DNA of 45,530 bases from an uncultured Muribaculum sp. (GCF_910583865.1 NZ_CAJTYX010000025.1:1-45530), one strand, 5' to 3'. Positions 8,575 to 16,351 are shown, counted from the first letter of the stretch. Program-made: numbers and translations. Notes: generated by a model not told the origin, from the sequence alone.

Positions 8575-8600
8575 CTTATTAGACCAATTAGGCTAATAAG
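8575..8600. repeat. Small hairpin after polA
   Basis: CTTATTAG (8575-8582) and CTAATAAG (8593-8600) form an 8-bp stem 18 bases after the polA stop. There is no T-run, so terminator function is uncertain. Further partial repeats of ACTAATAA follow directly. Confidence 0.4.
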
Positions 8601-8644
8601 ACTAATAACCCCAAAGATACTCTCGTTCGGCAAAACCAAATAAA

Positions 8645-8677
8645 TTTGCTTTTGCACTCGACTTATTCGTATCTTTG
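8645..8677 (+). promoter_or_regulatory. Promoter for tgt
   Basis: TTTG (8645-8648), 21 bases, then TATCTTTG (8670-8677). The tgt ATG begins at 8687, only 9 bases after the -7 box, so the message would have a leader of a few bases at most. Confidence 0.7.
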
Positions 8678-8686
8678 CAGTAAGTT

Positions 8687-9817
8687 ATGGAATTCGAGCT
8701 ACAAGCCACCGATGCCCTGAGCAATGCGCGTGCAGGGCTTATCACGACCGATCATGGCCGTATAGAGACTCCCGTGTTCATGCCCGTGGGCACGTTGGGG
8801 AGTGTCAAGGCCGTGCACCAGCATGAGCTGCGCGATGATGTCAACGCACAGATTATACTGGGCAACACGTATCATCTCTACCTGCGCCCCGGCACGGAGA
8901 TCCTCCGTCAGGCCGGCGGTCTCCACAAGTTCATAGGATGGGAGCGCCCGATACTCACCGACAGCGGCGGCTTTCAGGTGTTCTCTTTGGCGGCCAACCG
9001 CAAGCTCAAGGAGGAAGGAGCATGGTTCAGAAGCCATATCGACGGTTCAAAGCATCTTTTCACGCCCGAAGGTGTGGTCGACATAGAACGCACCATAGGC
9101 GCCGACATAATGATGGCGCTTGACGAATGCCCTCCCGGCACCGCCGAGTATGACTATGCACGCAAGTCGCTCGGGCTGACCATGCGCTGGCTGAAGCGCG
9201 GCTGGAAACGCTATAAGGAGACAGAGGGGCTTTATGGCTACCGTCAGGCATATTTCCCGATAGTGCAGGGGTGCACCTACCCCGACCTGCGCCGTCAGGC
9301 AGCTGCCGAGGTAGCCGAGCTGGGTGCTGACGGCAACGCCATAGGCGGTCTGGCCGTGGGTGAGCCTGCGGAGGTGATGTACGACATGATTGAGGTGGTC
9401 AACGAGATACTTCCCGCCGACCGGCCGCGCTATCTTATGGGGGTAGGTACTCCTGCCAACATCCTTGAGGCCATAGAGCGCGGAGTCGACATGATGGACT
9501 GCGTGATGCCTACGCGCAACGGACGCAACGGCATGCTGTTTACGCGCCACGGCGTGATGAACATGCGCAACAAGAAGTGGGCCGACGACTTCTCTCCGCT
9601 CCAGGAGGATGGCCCGAGCTACGTCGACCGCGCCTACACCAAGGCATATGTGCGCCACCTTTTCGCCTCGCAGGAGATTCTCGGTATGCAGATAGCATCC
9701 ATCCACAATCTGGCATTCTATCTCTGGCTCACACGCGAGGCCCGCGCACATATCCTTGCCGGTGATTTCCGCAGATGGAAAACGGAGATGCTCGAATGCG
9801 TGACACGGCGCTTGTAA
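8687..9817 (+). CDS. tgt: tRNA-guanine(34) transglycosylase
   Basis: This 376-residue enzyme exchanges guanine-34 for preQ1 in GUN-anticodon tRNAs, the committed step of queuosine formation on tRNA. Catalytic features are present: the general-base Asp in LTDSGGFQVFSL and the nucleophile Asp271 in GVDMMDCVMPTRNGRNG. The zinc site of most bacterial Tgt enzymes (CxCxxC then His) is not intact: the segment after SPLQ reads EDGPSYVDRAY (307-317) with no Cys, although the later His (IASIHN) remains. I recall similar zinc-less sequences in other Bacteroidales, so this may be a lineage trait. The lptF/lptG-type gene follows after 28 bases, probably in the same transcript. Confidence 0.95.
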   Translation: MEFELQATDALSNARAGLITTDHGRIETPVFMPVGTLGSVKAVHQHELRDDVNAQIILGNTYHLYLRPGTEILRQAGGLHKFIGWERPILTDSGGFQVFSLAANRKLKEEGAWFRSHIDGSKHLFTPEGVVDIERTIGADIMMALDECPPGTAEYDYARKSLGLTMRWLKRGWKRYKETEGLYGYRQAYFPIVQGCTYPDLRRQAAAEVAELGADGNAIGGLAVGEPAEVMYDMIEVVNEILPADRPRYLMGVGTPANILEAIERGVDMMDCVMPTRNGRNGMLFTRHGVMNMRNKKWADDFSPLQEDGPSYVDRAYTKAYVRHLFASQEILGMQIASIHNLAFYLWLTREARAHILAGDFRRWKTEMLECVTRRL

Positions 9818-9845
9818 CAAGTCATAACCAACCATCCACCCGACG

Positions 9846-10928
9846 ATGAAGAAACCGTTCAAGATACTCGACCTGTATATCATCAAGAAGTTTCTCGGCA
9901 CATACTTTTTCGCGATACTTCTGATTCTGGCCATCACGGTGATGTTTGACATCAACGAGAAGCTTGACTCGTTTCTGAAAGCCCCGCTGCATGCCACCAT
10001 ATTCGACTACTTCCTCAATTTCCTCCCCTATTTCGCCAACCAGTTCAGTCCGCTGTTCACGTTTATCGCGTGCATCTTCTTTACGTCAAAGCTCGCCGAC
10101 AATTCCGAGATCATAGCCATGCTCTCGTCGGGCGTGAGCTTCCGCAGGCTCATGCGCCCCTACATCGTGAGCGCCGCTGTGATTGCCGCACTGACATGGG
10201 TGCTCGGCGCCTATATCATCCCTCCGGCCAATGTGAAGCGTATCGAGTACACCAACACATACGTGAAAAACAAGCGTGTGGACTATGGCAGCAACATACA
10301 GATGATGGTGGCTCCCGGCGAGATAGCCTATATGAGCCGCTATGACAACACCACACGCACCGGCTACCGCTTCTCGCTCGACAAGTTCGACGGCAAGCGC
10401 CTCGTGTCGCGCCTGACGGCAAACACTATCCGATGGGACTCGCTCTACCGCTGGCAGGTGCGCGACTACATGATACGAGACATCGACGGCATACGCGAGA
10501 ATATCAGGCGCGGAAGCCGCCTCGACACTATGATACCTTTCGAGCCGCGTGATTTCCTAATATCAAAGAACGACCAGGAGACGCTCACGTCGCCGCAGCT
10601 GCAGGAATACATCGCCAGGCAGAAGGAGCGCGGCGTGGCCAACATCGAGGCGTTCGAGATCGAGAACGAGCGACGCTACGCCATGTGTGCCGCCGCGTTC
10701 ATCCTCACCGTGATAGGTATGACCTTATCGTCCAAGAAGGTCAAAGGTGGCATGGGCATCAACATAGGCATCGGCCTGGTGCTCAGTTTCAGCTACATAC
10801 TGTTCATGACCGTCACCTCGACGTTTGCCATATCGGGCTACACGTCGCCGTTCGTGGCGATGTGGATTCCCAATCTCATCTACATGGTAATAGCCGTCGT
10901 GCTTTACCGCCGTGCATCCGCCGGCTGA
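9846..10928 (+). CDS. LptF/LptG family permease (YjgP/YjgQ)
   Basis: This 360-residue inner-membrane protein is of the LptF/LptG family, the transmembrane part of the LptBFG ATP-driven lipopolysaccharide extractor. Three hydrophobic segments lie in the N-terminal third (about residues 15-35, 60-80 and 100-125) and three in the C-terminal 90 residues (FILTVIGMTLS, GLVLSFSYILFMTV, PNLIYMVIAVVLYRR). Between them is a soluble periplasmic domain rich in beta strands, as expected. The N-terminal DLYIIKKFLGTYFFAILLIL is typical. It lies directly downstream of tgt. The sequence alone does not separate LptF from LptG. Confidence 0.9.
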   Translation: MKKPFKILDLYIIKKFLGTYFFAILLILAITVMFDINEKLDSFLKAPLHATIFDYFLNFLPYFANQFSPLFTFIACIFFTSKLADNSEIIAMLSSGVSFRRLMRPYIVSAAVIAALTWVLGAYIIPPANVKRIEYTNTYVKNKRVDYGSNIQMMVAPGEIAYMSRYDNTTRTGYRFSLDKFDGKRLVSRLTANTIRWDSLYRWQVRDYMIRDIDGIRENIRRGSRLDTMIPFEPRDFLISKNDQETLTSPQLQEYIARQKERGVANIEAFEIENERRYAMCAAAFILTVIGMTLSSKKVKGGMGINIGIGLVLSFSYILFMTVTSTFAISGYTSPFVAMWIPNLIYMVIAVVLYRRASAG

Positions 10929-10929
10929 C

Positions 10930-10960
10930 GGTCATCATTCATTGCAGCGAATGAATGACC
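10930..10960. terminator. Hairpin between convergent genes
   Basis: GGTCA (10930-10934) pairs with TGACC (10956-10960), and TTCATT with AATGAA, with a three-base bulge. It lies between the LptF/LptG stop (10928) and the nucleoside phosphorylase stop (10964), followed by ATTTTATAT. It could end transcription from both sides. Confidence 0.45.
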
Positions 10961-10963
10961 ATT

Positions 10964-11842
10964 TTATATGCGGTCGAGCACTGTAGCCACGAGGTCGCGC
11001 ACGGCGGTCTTGTAGTTGGGCGTGGCTTGCGTAGACACGCGGTTGGCGATGATCGAGCATACCGTCATGGCGCGGTGGCCGAGCAGCAGCGCGAGCCCCT
11101 GGAGCGGTGCCGACTCCATTTCGTAGTTTGTGACAGGTTCGCCGTTATACCTGAAAGCTTCGATGCGGCTGTTGAGGTCAGGGTTGGCCAGAGGAAGGCG
11201 CAGTTCTCGTCCCTGCGGACCGTAGAATCCGACGGCTGAGATGGTGTGCCCGCGCACCATGTCATCGCGTCCGATCTGCTCGACAAGTTCCTTGTCGGCC
11301 GGCACGACATATGGCGCGGCCCACAGTGCGTTCCATCCCGTGAACTCGCAGAAAGCGCGCTCGTAGTCGAGGTCGGCCACGCGGTTGCGCCCGGCGTAGT
11401 AGTTGAGCACGCCGTCAAACCCTATCGAATGGGCGGCAATCACCGGAGTGCCCACAATCAGTTCGGGCTGGAGCGCACCGGAGGTGCCGATGCGCACGAG
11501 CGTCAGGGTACGGTGGCGGGGTTTCACCTCGCGTGTGGCGAAATCGATGTTGGCGAGCGCGTCAAGCTCGTTGAGCACTATGTCGATGTTGTCGGGTCCT
11601 ATACCGTGGCTCAGACACATTATCGGCTTACCCTTGTATGTGCCTCCGATTGTGTGGAATTCGCGTGACGAGACTTCAAACGTCTTTGTGTCGAAAAACG
11701 ACGCCACCATGTCGACGCGTCCCGGGTCGCCCACGAGGATTATCCTGTCGGTAAGCTGCTCAGGAAGCAGGTGGAGGTGGAATATCGAGCCGTCGGGGTT
11801 GATTATCATCTCGGAGGCTCCTATTTTTCGTCCTGTTGTCAT
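10964..11842 (-). CDS. Nucleoside phosphorylase (uridine phosphorylase-like)
   Basis: This protein of about 292 residues belongs to the PNP/UDP phosphorylase family, which cleaves nucleosides with phosphate to free base and ribose-1-phosphate. Family marks are the phosphate-binding GDPGRVDMVASFFD near the N-terminus, RIGTSGALQPELIVGTPV in the middle, and NYEMESAPLQGLALLLGH with the Met-Glu pair that contacts ribose. The ATG at 11842 (MTTGRKIGAS) is chosen; the frame stays open upstream to 11935 but that stretch overlaps dprA and has no family similarity. It is last in a minus-strand run after the thioesterase and dprA. Uridine is the likeliest substrate but this is not proven. Confidence 0.88.
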   Translation of the reverse strand: MTTGRKIGASEMIINPDGSIFHLHLLPEQLTDRIILVGDPGRVDMVASFFDTKTFEVSSREFHTIGGTYKGKPIMCLSHGIGPDNIDIVLNELDALANIDFATREVKPRHRTLTLVRIGTSGALQPELIVGTPVIAAHSIGFDGVLNYYAGRNRVADLDYERAFCEFTGWNALWAAPYVVPADKELVEQIGRDDMVRGHTISAVGFYGPQGRELRLPLANPDLNSRIEAFRYNGEPVTNYEMESAPLQGLALLLGHRAMTVCSIIANRVSTQATPNYKTAVRDLVATVLDRI

Positions 11843-11909
11843 AGGATCTGGATTTGAATTTCGGTTAGAATCGTATTTGTTGGTATAACACGCATCGGCT
11901 GCCGATTGC

Positions 11910-13028
11910 TCATCGAGCCGGACGGTATTTGGCACCGGGATATGTGATGATGTGGCCTCCGAATTCGAGCGACATCAGCAGTCCGGTAAGTTGCGCCACG
12001 GGTATCGACAGGTCGACACACATTTTGTTGAGGCTTCCCTCGCCCTGCTCGTGGAGGTAATCTACTATTCGTTCCTCGTCCGGGGTGAGGAGCGATAGCG
12101 CAGGCTGCGTTTCGGCATCGGCGCGCGCGGCTATCGGTTGCCACCCCATTGCGGCGATGAGTTCGTCGGCGCAGGTGATCAGCGCGGCTTGGTTACGGGC
12201 TATCAGGTCGTTGCAACCTTGGCTGTAGGTGTCGGATATGCGTCCCGGGAGAGCCATCACGTCGCGTGAGTATGACATGGCGAGCGATGCTGTGGCGAGC
12301 GCACCGCCGCGCCGGGCCGACTCGGCCACTACCACGCAGTCTGCCACTCCGGCCACTATGCGGTTGCGGGCTATGAAGTTGCCCTTGTGGAGAGGGTCTT
12401 TCGACGCGTATTCAGTGAGGAGCATCCCGCCTGCGCGCAGCATGTCGGCGGCCACGCTCCGGTGGGCTGCCGGATATAGCGTGTTGAGTCCGTGGGCAAG
12501 GACGGCCACAGTAGGCAATCCTGCCTTCAGGGCCGCGCGATGGGCGGTCACGTCGATGCCATAGGCAAGTCCGCTGACGATAACGGTGCCGGGGCCGAGT
12601 TTCTCGGCCAGTTCGGCCACGAGATTTTCCACGAAAGCCATGCCGTAAGGCGTGGAACGGCGCGTGCCCACGATGCTCACCATGCGCGCGGCATTGAGGC
12701 CGGTGTCGCCAAGAGTGTAGAGGAGTAGTGGCGCGTCCTCGCATTCGGCAAGCCGTGCGGGATAGCCGTCGTCGGTGAAATACAACGCCCTGATGTGCGA
12801 CTTCTCCATGAACTCCTGTTCTTCACGTGCCGTGTCGAGCAGGCCGCGACGGTAGGAGTCGGCAATAAGCGCCGGGGGCAACTGCGGCAGGCAGGTGCCG
12901 ATTTCTCGGGCCGGGAGGGTGAAGAATTCCTTCTCCGTACCGATATGTTCGAGTATCCGTGCGGCCACAGACGGGTTGATACCCTTTATGCGGCTGAAAG
13001 CTATCCTGTATGCCGTGTTGTTATCCAT
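11910..13028 (-). CDS. dprA: DNA-processing protein DprA
   Basis: This 372-residue DprA/Smf protein binds incoming single-stranded DNA and loads RecA during natural transformation; it is widespread even in species not known to be competent. An N-terminal helix-hairpin-helix-like region (residues about 1-80, RIKGINPSVAARILEHIG) is followed by the Rossmann-type DprA core (SIVGTRRSTPYG, VSGLAYGIDVTAHRAAL, GGMLLTEYASKDPLHKGNF, IARNRIVAGVADCVVVAES). A C-terminal winged-helix segment (PDEERIVDYLHEQGEGSLNK) ends the protein. The ATG at 13028 gives MDNNTAYRIAFSRIKG, a normal family start; longer in-frame starts lack similarity. It is 47 bases downstream of the thioesterase. Confidence 0.94.
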   Translation of the reverse strand: MDNNTAYRIAFSRIKGINPSVAARILEHIGTEKEFFTLPAREIGTCLPQLPPALIADSYRRGLLDTAREEQEFMEKSHIRALYFTDDGYPARLAECEDAPLLLYTLGDTGLNAARMVSIVGTRRSTPYGMAFVENLVAELAEKLGPGTVIVSGLAYGIDVTAHRAALKAGLPTVAVLAHGLNTLYPAAHRSVAADMLRAGGMLLTEYASKDPLHKGNFIARNRIVAGVADCVVVAESARRGGALATASLAMSYSRDVMALPGRISDTYSQGCNDLIARNQAALITCADELIAAMGWQPIAARADAETQPALSLLTPDEERIVDYLHEQGEGSLNKMCVDLSIPVAQLTGLLMSLEFGGHIITYPGAKYRPAR

Positions 13029-13075
13029 CGGTCCGGTGTTTGTTATCATGTGCGCTGTTGCGTTGGAAGAATGGC

Positions 13076-13477
13076 CTACAGATATTCCGCGAAGAAGGCG
13101 GCAAGTTCGTCGCCGCGCGTGAGGCGTCCTCCGCATGTCACCACGCAGCTCACTTTGCCTGCCACCACGAGCTGTCCCGACTCGTTGTAGATGTCTTGCA
13201 GGAATATGAATCGTGCGCCCTCGCGCGCTATGTTGAGGCAGCTCGTGAACCGTTCGCCCAGACGTAGGGGTGTACGGTAGTCTATCTCTACCCTGTTGAG
13301 CACGGGGTCGATTCCCCGGGCGTGCATCTGCGCGAACGACAGGCCCGCATGTTCGCAGAATTCGTGGCGCGTATGCTCGAAATAATGGAGGTAGATGGCG
13401 TTGTTGACTATTCCTTCGGCGTCGACCTCATAGTCGCGTACTTTCATCGGAAGCCGGAATATGTAATTCTTTTGCAT
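13076..13477 (-). CDS. Acyl-CoA thioesterase, hot-dog (4HBT) family
   Basis: This 133-residue single hot-dog domain resembles YbgC/FadM-type acyl-CoA thioesterases, which hydrolyse acyl-CoA or acyl-carrier thioesters. The active-site segment is present near residues 17-40 (YEVDAEGIVNNAIYLHYFEH), with Asp18 at the usual catalytic site. The strand ALNRVEIDYRTPLRLGERF-like region (LNRVEIDYRTPLRLGERF) and the closing strands fit the family. The ATG at 13477 gives MQKNYIFRLPMKVRDYEV. It is the first gene of the minus-strand run leading into dprA. A perfect 9-bp dyad lies 45-68 bases upstream. Substrate is unknown. Confidence 0.88.
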   Translation of the reverse strand: MQKNYIFRLPMKVRDYEVDAEGIVNNAIYLHYFEHTRHEFCEHAGLSFAQMHARGIDPVLNRVEIDYRTPLRLGERFTSCLNIAREGARFIFLQDIYNESGQLVVAGKVSCVVTCGGRLTRGDELAAFFAEYL

Positions 13478-13521
13478 GACGTTACATGGTTGTTGCTGTA
13501 AATTTAAGGAAAATACGCGAG

Positions 13522-13545
13522 ATTGTGAAAAGGTTGTTTCACAAT
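13522..13545. promoter_or_regulatory. Perfect 9-bp dyad, possible operator
   Basis: ATTGTGAAA (13522-13530) and TTTCACAAT (13537-13545) are perfect reverse complements separated by six bases. The dyad lies 45-68 bases upstream of the thioesterase ATG (minus strand) and just ahead of the candidate plus-strand RNA, so a bound regulator could affect either. The symmetric TTGTGAAA half-site looks like a regulator site rather than a terminator, because no T-run follows. Confidence 0.45.
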
Positions 13546-13561
13546 ATATAAGTTTTATTGA

Positions 13562-13777
13562 ACGGAACGTTGGCAACCACCTGCACCGGCATGGCGTTTT
13601 AATGTTGGTAGAAGTTGTTAGATACTGTGAATGCAGGAGATGGCGCAAGATTCTGCGGCCTACAGCGTGGCGGCTCTGACCCTTTCCGCCACGGTCTGCA
13701 ATTTCAGCCACAGAGCCATTGGAAATATGGTAATGAGCCGGCACAAGCCCGATAAGCGGGTGAGTGCCGGCTTTTTT
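13562..13777 (+). ncRNA. Candidate structured RNA with pseudoknot
   Basis: The sequence folds in a way that suggests an RNA gene or leader. GTGGCGG (13667-13673) pairs with CCGCCAC (13686-13692). GCTCTG in the loop of that hairpin (13673-13678) can pair with CAGAGC (13711-13716), giving an H-type pseudoknot. A hairpin (GCAG 13633-13636 with CTGC 13653-13656) lies just upstream, CCAT/ATGG (13716-13730) just downstream, and an intrinsic terminator closes it at 13737-13777. The 5' end is a guess based on a weak TAAGTTTT box at 13549-13556. I do not recognise the family. It is not RNase P, tmRNA or SRP RNA by their conserved cores. Confidence 0.35.
13737..13777 (+). terminator. Intrinsic terminator, plus strand
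   Basis: GCCGGCAC (13737-13744) pairs perfectly with GTGCCGGC (13764-13771). An inner CCCG/CGGG helix lies between, and six Ts follow at 13772-13777. No plus-strand protein gene precedes it, which is the main reason to suspect an RNA gene here. The minus-strand reading has no T-run after the stem. Confidence 0.75.
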
Positions 13778-13815
13778 CTCTGTGTACGTATAATTCTTTC
13801 CGGAGAGCGGGTTCA

Positions 13816-13869
13816 GTCTGACCGGTCGGACAGTTCAGACTCGTCAGACGGGTCCGACTCGTCCGACGA
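13816..13869. repeat. Tandem array of 9-bp palindromic units
   Basis: Six units in exact 9-bp register begin at 13816, 13825, 13834, 13843, 13852 and 13861: GTCTGACCG, GTCGGACAG, TTCAGACTC, GTCAGACGG, GTCCGACTC, GTCCGACGA. Five of the six carry the palindrome GTCNGAC. A decayed seventh unit (TTTTGACAC) follows. The array lies 34 bases beyond the stop of the minus-strand DUF4270 gene. Confidence 0.8.
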
Positions 13870-13902
13870 TTTTGACACACTCCATCCGTTTGTATGCCCG
13901 GG

Positions 13903-15324
13903 TCAGTGCATCGTCTGTTTCGAGAAAGTGAGGTAGAGGTGCGTCTTTGTGAGGTCGAACTGCACCATGGCGGGTGTGTCGATGTAGGGGGTGATGGCTA
14001 TCACAATCTGCGACGTGGAGTAGTAGCCGTTGGATACGGTCTCGGTCACGAGATTGACAGGCGTGAGCACGTAGTCGCCGTCGGCATCCGTGAGTGTTCC
14101 CTCCTTGTCCTTCTCGATGGCGTCGATGGCAAACTGGCGCATGTTGGTGAAACTGTACATCTTCGTTGTCGAGTTGTAGGTGGCGTAGAAAGATGTAGCG
14201 TTGTCTGTGAGACTGTTGTTTTCGAAGAACTTGGTCCTGTTGTCCTTCTTTACGAGAAGTATGTTGGCGGGAGGGTCGATGTCGTAGTCGTTGGCGATGG
14301 CCGATGCCGGGATGTGGAACGTGAGGTTGTTGACCACGTTGTTGTTGCCGGATTGGCTCTTGTAGCTTTCCACGATTTTCTTGACAGGAAGCCGTATCTC
14401 GGTGTCATAGCCGATAGGGCCTACCACTACGGGTTTCTCTGAGGCGAGGGCCTCGATCTCAGGGCTGAGTTTCTGCGATATGCGGTTGTTGAGCACCACT
14501 TCCGGAGTGATGGCCATGAACGTGTCGATCACGCGGATGGTGGTGTCCTTGCCTGCCGAGGTCTTGTCCTGGTAGGAGAGGTAGAGGTAGACGGCGGAGT
14601 TCTCGAAGCGCATTATGCGGCCGGAGCCGTAGGAGTTCTTGACATAGAGTCCGGGGAACCATTTCTGGAATGCCTCGGGGTCGTTGAACAGGGCCGGGCC
14701 TTCTGTCGAGAGGTATTTACGGTAGAAATCCTGCCCCATCTCGCGCGGGAGCTTCACGTAGACCACCCTGGCCTCGTCGGTCGACGAGCTTGAGTAGGTG
14801 TAGTCGGCGGCGATGCTGTCGGGGAGTCCTACGACGGTGGCATTGTATATGGTGGATGCTATCGGGGCAGAGGGGTCGTAATATGAATCGACGGGGCTGT
14901 CGGATGCGAGTCCGGATGTCGGCAGCGGTTTGTTTAGGCGGAACACCTCAAGTCCGAGAGGCATCACGGAGTCGCCGACCATCTGCCCTTTGCGCATCAC
15001 CATGGCGAGGCGTATCGAGTCGACATTCTCCGGACCCATGCCGTGACCCGTGGTGAGCTTGTTGGAAGGCATGAACCCGCTGGCGAAGTCGGTGGCGAGG
15101 TAGCCGTAGCCCTTGGCATCGATGCGTCCGAGGAGCTGGTATTCGGAGCGCGATGTCACGCTGGTGACGGACACCGACCGGCCCGTGACTGTGAATGCCG
15201 AGTCGATGATGATTTCAACCTGGTCGCTCACGATCGATGATCCGATCGACGATCCTTCCTCGCATGCGATGAATGCGAGTGCCGATAATATTGCGGCTAC
15301 TGGCAAAAGCCTGGAGTATTTCAT
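13903..15324 (-). CDS. DUF4270 domain-containing lipoprotein
   Basis: This 473-residue protein matches the Bacteroidetes-specific DUF4270 family of unknown function. A lipoprotein signal peptide is clear: basic start MKYSRLLP, a hydrophobic stretch, and the lipobox Cys21 (LAFIACEE), so it should be anchored in the envelope. The mature part is beta-rich with many Ser/Thr, typical of outer-membrane lipoproteins of this phylum. It lies 32 bases downstream of the glycogen synthase gene on the same strand, an arrangement I recall from other Bacteroidales. Nothing in the sequence ties it to glycogen itself. Confidence 0.85.
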   Translation of the reverse strand: MKYSRLLPVAAILSALAFIACEEGSSIGSSIVSDQVEIIIDSAFTVTGRSVSVTSVTSRSEYQLLGRIDAKGYGYLATDFASGFMPSNKLTTGHGMGPENVDSIRLAMVMRKGQMVGDSVMPLGLEVFRLNKPLPTSGLASDSPVDSYYDPSAPIASTIYNATVVGLPDSIAADYTYSSSSTDEARVVYVKLPREMGQDFYRKYLSTEGPALFNDPEAFQKWFPGLYVKNSYGSGRIMRFENSAVYLYLSYQDKTSAGKDTTIRVIDTFMAITPEVVLNNRISQKLSPEIEALASEKPVVVGPIGYDTEIRLPVKKIVESYKSQSGNNNVVNNLTFHIPASAIANDYDIDPPANILLVKKDNRTKFFENNSLTDNATSFYATYNSTTKMYSFTNMRQFAIDAIEKDKEGTLTDADGDYVLTPVNLVTETVSNGYYSTSQIVIAITPYIDTPAMVQFDLTKTHLYLTFSKQTMH

Positions 15325-15356
15325 AATAGGTTCAAAAGTAGATAGGGGGAGATGTC

Positions 15357-16178
15357 CTACTGCTGGAGAGAAGCGTAGAATGCGGCGAAACGGTCGGTGC
15401 GGTCGGGCGTGTCGGTCTCGGAGAACGGGAGGAACGGCTTGCCGGACTTCTCGATATAGTCGAGGATTTCCGGGTCGATGTCGGGCGACGACTGGGCCAC
15501 GGCGTCGGAATAGTCGATGGCGAGCTTGTTGAGGGTTATCCAGTCGACCGGCTTGTCCTTGATGGACTTGATGTCCTCCTCTGAAAATCCCTCAAGCAGG
15601 AGCTTTTCGTGGAGTCGAGGATCGAGCGTGCCTTCGAATTTGTCGCTGAACAGCGAGTAGATGATCTTGGAGCCTGCGAATGTAGGGTCGTCGGCGAAGA
15701 TGCGGCGCAGGTACATAGGGGCGAAAGCCGAGATCCATCCTATGCAGTGGATGTAGGCCGGGTCCCAGCGGAGTTTCTTGACGGTCTCCACCACTCCGCG
15801 CACGAAGAAGATGGAGCGCTCGTCGTTGTCGTCGGGCGTAAGGCGTATCTCAAGGTCGGGGGCGGTCTGCGTGCGCAGGAAATAGTCCTCGTTGTCGATG
15901 AAGTAGACCTGCATGCGTGTGGGCAGCAGGGTCGCCACCTTTATGATCAGGGGATGGTCGGAATTATCAATCTCGATATTCAGGCCGGACAGGCGGATCA
16001 CTTCATGGAGCTGGTTGCGGCGTTCCTTGATAAGGCCGTATTTAGGCATGAATGTTCTCACCTCGAATCCTTTTTCCTGAATGCCCTGGGCGAGGTCGCG
16101 GCTCTTGTCGGCGATGTCGGAGGCAGGGACGTAGGGTGAAATCTCCTGCGAGATGTATAATACCTTCTTTAAATCCAT
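15357..16178 (-). CDS. Glycogen/starch synthase (GT5 catalytic domain only)
   Basis: This 273-residue protein matches the N-terminal GT5 starch/glycogen synthase domain (KKVLYISQEISPYVPASDIA, GFEVRTFMPKYGLIKERRNQ, DNEDYFLR, HCIGWISAFAPMYLRR). The family transfers glucose from a nucleotide sugar to a growing alpha-1,4-glucan. Full bacterial GlgA is about 480 residues with a second Rossmann domain; this short form lacks that domain. Bacteroidetes genomes carry short forms annotated this way, so it is probably not a recent truncation. KTGGL-type substrate-binding residues are replaced by DIADKSRDL, so catalytic activity is uncertain. The ATG at 16178 gives MDLKKVLYISQE. A TACCTTTG box lies 22 bases upstream. 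Confidence 0.82.
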   Translation of the reverse strand: MDLKKVLYISQEISPYVPASDIADKSRDLAQGIQEKGFEVRTFMPKYGLIKERRNQLHEVIRLSGLNIEIDNSDHPLIIKVATLLPTRMQVYFIDNEDYFLRTQTAPDLEIRLTPDDNDERSIFFVRGVVETVKKLRWDPAYIHCIGWISAFAPMYLRRIFADDPTFAGSKIIYSLFSDKFEGTLDPRLHEKLLLEGFSEEDIKSIKDKPVDWITLNKLAIDYSDAVAQSSPDIDPEILDYIEKSGKPFLPFSETDTPDRTDRFAAFYASLQQ

Positions 16179-16200
16179 GTTTAAATAGTAAATTTGGATG

Positions 16201-16208
16201 CAAAGGTA
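16201..16208 (-). promoter_or_regulatory. -7 box for glycogen synthase
   Basis: TACCTTTG on the minus strand matches TAnnTTTG and is 22 bases from the ATG at 16178. The -33 element is not clear. Confidence 0.5.
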
Positions 16209-16351
16209 ATGATTTTTTCTGAAATAATCGTGATGTCCTGCCGGTTTGTACTGACAATTCGTTGCATATTCGGAAAAACCGATTATCCATGCATACCGGC
16301 GTGCTTTCGCATGGCGCAGCAAAAGCGATTACTGCCGTTGATAGGACGCGG

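Larger units (their letters stand above)
13478..13902. other. 425-bp non-coding region
   Basis: No convincing protein gene lies between the thioesterase start and the DUF4270 stop. In order it contains a perfect 9-bp dyad (13522-13545), a candidate plus-strand structured RNA ending in an intrinsic terminator (13562-13777), and a tandem array of 9-bp palindromic units (13816-13869). Each is listed separately. Confidence 0.6.

Noticed and set aside
13816..13869. CRISPR array
   Set aside because: Units are 9 bp and contiguous, with no spacers and no cas genes in the window.
13631..13936. Plus-strand open frame of 101 codons rich in Ser and Asp
   Set aside because: The Ser-Asp run is a translation of the 9-bp GTCNGAC array, and the frame crosses the intrinsic terminator at 13737-13777.
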